Assembly: GCA_029202665.1 (NCBI GenBank)
Contig: CP119326.1
Location: 744,001 to 808,000, forward strand
Origin: Candidatus Brevundimonas colombiensis
GTDB taxonomy: Bacteria > Pseudomonadota > Alphaproteobacteria > Caulobacterales > Caulobacteraceae
DNA length: 64,000 nucleotides
Direction of reading: 5' to 3'
The position numbers and the translations under genes were made by a program. This document shows positions 60,736 through 64,000 of this stretch, in pieces. Numbering within the stretch: position 1 is the stretch's first letter; the number at the start of each line of letters is the position of its first letter. Below the pieces are notes generated by a model. That model was not told where the DNA came from and made no database searches. It worked only from the letters and a program-made list of their open reading frames with translations.

Positions 60736-62496
60736 ATGACAGATCAGACTAACCGCGCCGCGAACGGCAAGCCCGCCGGACGTTTCGGCGGCCTGGCCGT
60801 CTATGGCGAACGCCGCGTCTTCATCATGCTGCTGCTGGGCTTTTCGGCGGGTCTGCCCAACCTGTTGATATTCGACACGCTTTCGGCCTGGCTGCGCGAG
60901 AGCGGACAGACGCTGGAGGTGATCGGCTTCTTCGCCCTGGCCACCCTGTCCTATTCGCTGAAGTTCGTCTGGGCGCCGCTGATCGACCGAACGTCCGTGC
61001 CCGGACTGACGCGATTGCTGGGCCATCGGCGGGCCTGGATGCTGGTGACGCAGGCGGTGATCGTATTCGGCCTCTGGTCGATCTCGACGCTGAACCCCGC
61101 CAACGCCCTGATCGCGGTGGCCGGGTTCGCCGCCTTGGTCGGCTTCTTTGGGGCGACGCAGGACATCGTCATCGACGCCTGGCGGATCGAGGCAGCCGAC
61201 AATAGCCGACATGGCGCGATGGCCGCCGCCTATCAGATGGGTTACCGCGTCGCCATGATCGTGGCGGGCGCCGTACCGCTGGTTCTGGCCGATCTCTATA
61301 ACTGGAACCTGTCCTACGCCGTCATGGCCGCCCTGATGGGCTTCGGCATCGCCGGCGTCCTGTTCGCCCCGCGCGAGAAGGCCCATTCCATCCGCGCCAT
61401 CCCGGTTGGCGACGTGCGGTCGCGGCCCGGGCTGGAGGTGATCGAATGGATCGTGCGCCTGGCGGTCATCGGCGTGGCGGCGACGGTGCTGGGGTCGGGC
61501 CTGACCGGCCAGTCGGCGCCGCTGAACGCCTTGTTCGGCCTGGTCGGTCTGGGCGCAGAGGGCAAGGCGGCCGTGGCGGCGGCGCTGTCGGCCAAGCCCC
61601 AGGGCGTCTATCTGCAGTTCGGCCTGGTGGTGTTGGGACTGGCGGTCCTGGTCGTCGCCTGCTGGCCGGTACCCGGAGTCAGGACGAGGCCAGGGGCCTA
61701 TTTGGCCGGATCCTTCGGCGAGCCGCTGGTGGATTTCTATCGGCGGTTTTCCGGCGTCGCGACGCTGATCCTGGCCCTGATCTGCGTCTATCGCCTGTCC
61801 GATTTCGTCCTGAACATCATGCCGCCCTTCTATATCGACCTGGGCTTCTCAAAGACCGAGCTGGCCGAGGTGCGCAAAGTCTTCGGCGTGATCATGACGA
61901 CCCTGGGCGTCTTCCTGGGCGGCTGGTCGGTCGCCAAGCTGGGGCTGATCCGCACCATGGTCATCGGCGCCTTCATGAGCCCGGTGTCCAATCTGATCTT
62001 CGCGTGGCTGGCCACACAGGGACACAGTCTGCCGGCGCTGACGGTCGCCATTGGCGTCGACAACATCTCTGGCGGCTATGCGGGAACCGCCCTGATCGCC
62101 TATATGTCCAGCCTGACGTCCATCGGCTTCACCGCGACGCAGTATGCGCTGTTCACCTCGCTCTACGCTCTTCCCGGCAAACTGATCGCCTCCCAGTCGG
62201 GACGGATCGTGGAAGCGTCGGCGCGTGCGGCCGAAGGCGACGGCCCCTTCGCAGCGCTCAGACGTCTGTTCGCCAATATGCCCGAAGGCGTGCTGGCCAC
62301 GGGCGCCGCGACAAGCGGCGTCAGTCCGGCAGCACTCGGCGCCGGCTACATCGCCTTCTTCCTCTATTCCTTCGTCATCGGCCTGTTCGGAATCGTCCTG
62401 GCCTTCATTGTCGCCGGCAAACAGACGGCGCTGGAGGCGCGGCGCGAGACCGAGGCTGACCGAGCGGTCGCGACGACCGAGGGCCAGCCGTCCTGA
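60736..62496 (+). CDS. ampG: AmpG-family muropeptide permease
   Basis: 586 residues with about fourteen membrane segments in an MFS fold. The N-terminal GFSAGLPNLLIFDTLSAWLRE and the LKFVWAPLIDR, GATQDIVIDAWRIEAA and MGYRVAMI blocks match AmpG. It imports GlcNAc-anhydroMurNAc peptides for cell-wall recycling and beta-lactamase induction. It is 37 bases after shkA. Confidence 0.9.
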   Translation: MTDQTNRAANGKPAGRFGGLAVYGERRVFIMLLLGFSAGLPNLLIFDTLSAWLRESGQTLEVIGFFALATLSYSLKFVWAPLIDRTSVPGLTRLLGHRRAWMLVTQAVIVFGLWSISTLNPANALIAVAGFAALVGFFGATQDIVIDAWRIEAADNSRHGAMAAAYQMGYRVAMIVAGAVPLVLADLYNWNLSYAVMAALMGFGIAGVLFAPREKAHSIRAIPVGDVRSRPGLEVIEWIVRLAVIGVAATVLGSGLTGQSAPLNALFGLVGLGAEGKAAVAAALSAKPQGVYLQFGLVVLGLAVLVVACWPVPGVRTRPGAYLAGSFGEPLVDFYRRFSGVATLILALICVYRLSDFVLNIMPPFYIDLGFSKTELAEVRKVFGVIMTTLGVFLGGWSVAKLGLIRTMVIGAFMSPVSNLIFAWLATQGHSLPALTVAIGVDNISGGYAGTALIAYMSSLTSIGFTATQYALFTSLYALPGKLIASQSGRIVEASARAAEGDGPFAALRRLFANMPEGVLATGAATSGVSPAALGAGYIAFFLYSFVIGLFGIVLAFIVAGKQTALEARRETEADRAVATTEGQPS

Positions 62497-62500
62497 AACC

Positions 62501-62893
62501 TCAGCGCTTCAGAAAGCCGCCGATCATGTCGCCGAGGCCGCCCGGCAGCTTGGCCAGAAGGTCGTCAGCGCCGTCGATCTGACCGCCGGGGGTCAGGCGG
62601 TCGATGGCTTCAGGCAGCAGACCCGCCAGGGTCTCGCCGGCCTGCTGGGGCGAGATGCCCATCTTGGCGGCGATGTCGGCGATGGGACCGTGGCCGATGA
62701 CGGCGGTGATCTGTTCGGCGGTGACGCTGGCGTTCGCGCCCGTGCCGACCCAGGAGCCGACGACGTCGCCCAGGCCCGCCCGGCCGAACTTCTCCGCCAG
62801 GCCGCCGACGCCGCCTTGCCCCTTCAACAGGTCGCCCAGACCGCCCGCGGCGTCCTGACCCAGGCCGTTCACCACATTGTCGAGAAAGCCCAT
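62501..62893 (-). CDS. YidB-like DUF937 protein
   Basis: 130 residues. MGFLDNVVNGLGQ at the start and GLGDVVGSWVGTGANASVTAEQI followed by AAKMGISPQQAGETLAGLLPEAIDRLTPGG are characteristic of YidB/DUF937. Glycine-rich and soluble. Function is unknown. It converges with ampG. Confidence 0.88.
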   Translation of the reverse strand: MGFLDNVVNGLGQDAAGGLGDLLKGQGGVGGLAEKFGRAGLGDVVGSWVGTGANASVTAEQITAVIGHGPIADIAAKMGISPQQAGETLAGLLPEAIDRLTPGGQIDGADDLLAKLPGGLGDMIGGFLKR

Positions 62894-62950
62894 AATCCGG
62901 TCTCCTGATCTATGTCAGTCAGCCTAACACCGTCTTGCGACAGATACGAG

Positions 62951-62977
62951 AAAGGCCCGTCGGACAGCCGACGGGCC
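62951..62977 (-). terminator. Terminator of the entericidin gene
   Basis: Ten-base perfect stem GGCCCGTCGG/CCGACGGGCC with loop ACAG; on the minus strand it ends in TTTCTCG, 27 bases after the stop. Confidence 0.8.
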
Positions 62978-63004
62978 CCTCGTCAGGATCGAATGGATCG
63001 ACCC

Positions 63005-63142
63005 TTAGTGTTTGGCGTCATTGGCGCCTTGGGTCACGGCCGAACCGGCGGCCGAGACGTCGCGACCGGCGCCGGCGATGGTGTTGCAGGCCGAGACGGC
63101 CAGGGCGGCGGCGACGATGGACAGGGTGATGATCTTGCGCAT
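63005..63142 (-). CDS. Entericidin A/B-family lipoprotein
   Basis: 45 residues from ATG 63142: a signal peptide with lipobox VSAC, then NTIAGAGRDVSAAGSAVTQGAND, the entericidin pattern. A small envelope lipoprotein; in E. coli the family is linked to stationary-phase lysis, but here the role is unknown. Longer upstream frames are rejected. Confidence 0.88.
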   Translation of the reverse strand: MRKIITLSIVAAALAVSACNTIAGAGRDVSAAGSAVTQGANDAKH

Positions 63143-63374
63143 GATGGGGAGCCCCTTGGTTGATATGGTCAAGCTCCGTCCAAACGCCGATCCCGGCTTC
63201 GGGTTGCATCGTCTGGCCAGAGATATTTTGTGAGGCATCCGCGATGAGAAGGGGAGCGCCGCCACACCCGGATATCCCGGTCCAGTTGCGCCGCGCGCCG
63301 TCCAGCTCGAACGGGGCTTTCAGGCGCAGATAGCGGCCATCCGCCCCTGGCCCGACCCGTGGGGACCAGGTCGG

Positions 63375-63392
63375 AGTCGGATTTTTCCGACT
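63375..63392. promoter_or_regulatory. Hairpin in the trmD upstream region
   Basis: Perfect seven-base stem AGTCGGA/TCCGACT with a TTTT loop, followed by TTA, 21 bases before trmD. It could be a weak terminator or attenuator. Confidence 0.45.
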
Positions 63393-63413
63393 TTATGTGT
63401 ATGAGCCGCCGCC

Positions 63414-64000
63414 ATGCCCTTCACCGCAACCGTCCTGACCATGTTTCCCGAAGCCTTTCCGGGTCCGCTGGGGGTGTCGCTGATCGGCACGGCCTGGCGC
63501 GAGAAGGGGCTGTGGAACCTGGAAACGGTTGACATTCGCGCCTTTTCCACAGATACGCGCGGCTTCCTGGACGACACCCCTGCGGGTGGCGGGCCGGGGG
63601 CTGTGCTTAAGGCGGACGTGGTGGCTCGGGCGGTCGATAGCCTGCCGGGACCAAGGCGGCCGCTTTTGTACATGAGCGCCAGGGGCAGGCCCCTGACCCA
63701 GGCGCGCGTCAAGGAATGGGCGAAGGCCGACGGGATCGTCGTGCTGTGCGGCCGTTTCGAAGGGGTGGACCAGCGGGTGCTCGACGCACGCGGGTTCGAG
63801 GAGGTCTCGGTCGGAGACGCGGTTCTCGCAGGCGGCGAGGCGGCGGCGATGGTCGCGATCGAGGCGTGCGTAAGACTGATCCCCGGCGTGCTCGGCTCAG
63901 GCGACAGCCTGTCGTCCGAAAGCTTCGAGGATGGGCTTCTGGAACACCCGCAGTACACGCGACCGCGGACGTTCGAGGGGCTGGAGATACCCGAGGTGCT
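63414..64000 (+). CDS. trmD: tRNA (guanine-N1)-methyltransferase TrmD (3' end outside window)
   Basis: Methylates G37 of tRNAs to prevent frameshifting. 195 codons are present from ATG 63414 and run off the right edge. Diagnostic blocks: TVLTMFPEAFPGPLG, GGGPGAVLKADVV, LLYMSARGRPLTQ, LCGRFEGVDQR (AdoMet knot) and EVSVGDAVLAGGEAA. The neighbours usual in bacteria (rpsP, rimM) are not upstream. Confidence 0.95.
   Translation, partial: MPFTATVLTMFPEAFPGPLGVSLIGTAWREKGLWNLETVDIRAFSTDTRGFLDDTPAGGGPGAVLKADVVARAVDSLPGPRRPLLYMSARGRPLTQARVKEWAKADGIVVLCGRFEGVDQRVLDARGFEEVSVGDAVLAGGEAAAMVAIEACVRLIPGVLGSGDSLSSESFEDGLLEHPQYTRPRTFEGLEIPEV

Noticed and set aside
1..64000. CRISPR arrays, intact insertion sequences, prophage or replication origin
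   Set aside because: No regularly spaced repeats, transposase genes, phage structural genes or DnaA-box cluster were seen. rpmH-rnpA-yidC here is not accompanied by dnaA.

Overview
The window is GC-rich and densely coded. Several features point to the Caulobacterales, most likely Brevundimonas or a close relative: two TonB-dependent receptors, an ortholog of the Caulobacter c-di-GMP-regulated kinase ShkA with its reported ligand residues, a CC0125/CC1285-type lipoprotein, a class Ia ribonucleotide reductase with unlinked nrdA and nrdB, and the order rpmH-rnpA-yidC-engB. The genus assignment is inference.

Region 1 (1-10387) looks like a dedicated catabolic locus. It holds an N,N-dimethylformamidase-like enzyme (cut by the left edge), a TonB receptor, an MFS transporter, a TetR regulator, an aldehyde dehydrogenase, a class III aminotransferase, a PfkB kinase and a class II aldolase. 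Both divergent promoter regions carry the same inverted repeat, ATAGT-N4-ACTAT, and a second shared element. The chemistry suggests hydrolysis, transamination, phosphorylation, retro-aldol cleavage and aldehyde oxidation of an unknown nitrogenous substrate. This is the best candidate for an undescribed system.

Region 2 (10388-15851) has a deletion scar joining the 3' part of a histidine kinase head-to-head with a 5'-truncated MacB/FtsX-type permease. A ZnuD-like zinc receptor with a Zur-like box and a DUF3817 membrane protein follow. Region 3 (15927-23989) is a complete tripartite RND efflux operon divergent from an AdeRS/BaeRS-like two-component system, then an integrase remnant beside tRNA-Arg(ACG).

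Region 4 (24154-37767) holds gamma-glutamyltransferase, an outer-membrane protein, nrdA, a PAP2 phosphatase, a CoA-transferase, an ABC ATPase, a sugar dehydrogenase, argG and an M16 protease. Region 5 (37960-45341) has engB-yidC-rnpA-rpmH, a TVP38 protein coupled to a histidine kinase, small exported proteins and nrdB. nrdA and nrdB each have two NrdR-like boxes exactly 31 bases apart.

Region 6 (45528-54173) contains a MASE1 hybrid kinase, a nucleotidyltransferase/metallophosphoesterase pair, a perfect 50-base tandem repeat made of nested palindromes, secreted small proteins, a LysE exporter, a DUF6065-like protein, a ProX-type deacylase and a short patch of atypical, partly broken small genes. 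Region 7 (54428-64000) is conserved housekeeping: CnoX, a LON-domain protein, Trm112-like, gshB, YifB, ShkA, AmpG, YidB-like, entericidin and the start of trmD. Two intergenic palindromic elements (37838-37947 and 56271-56407) look like dispersed repeats.
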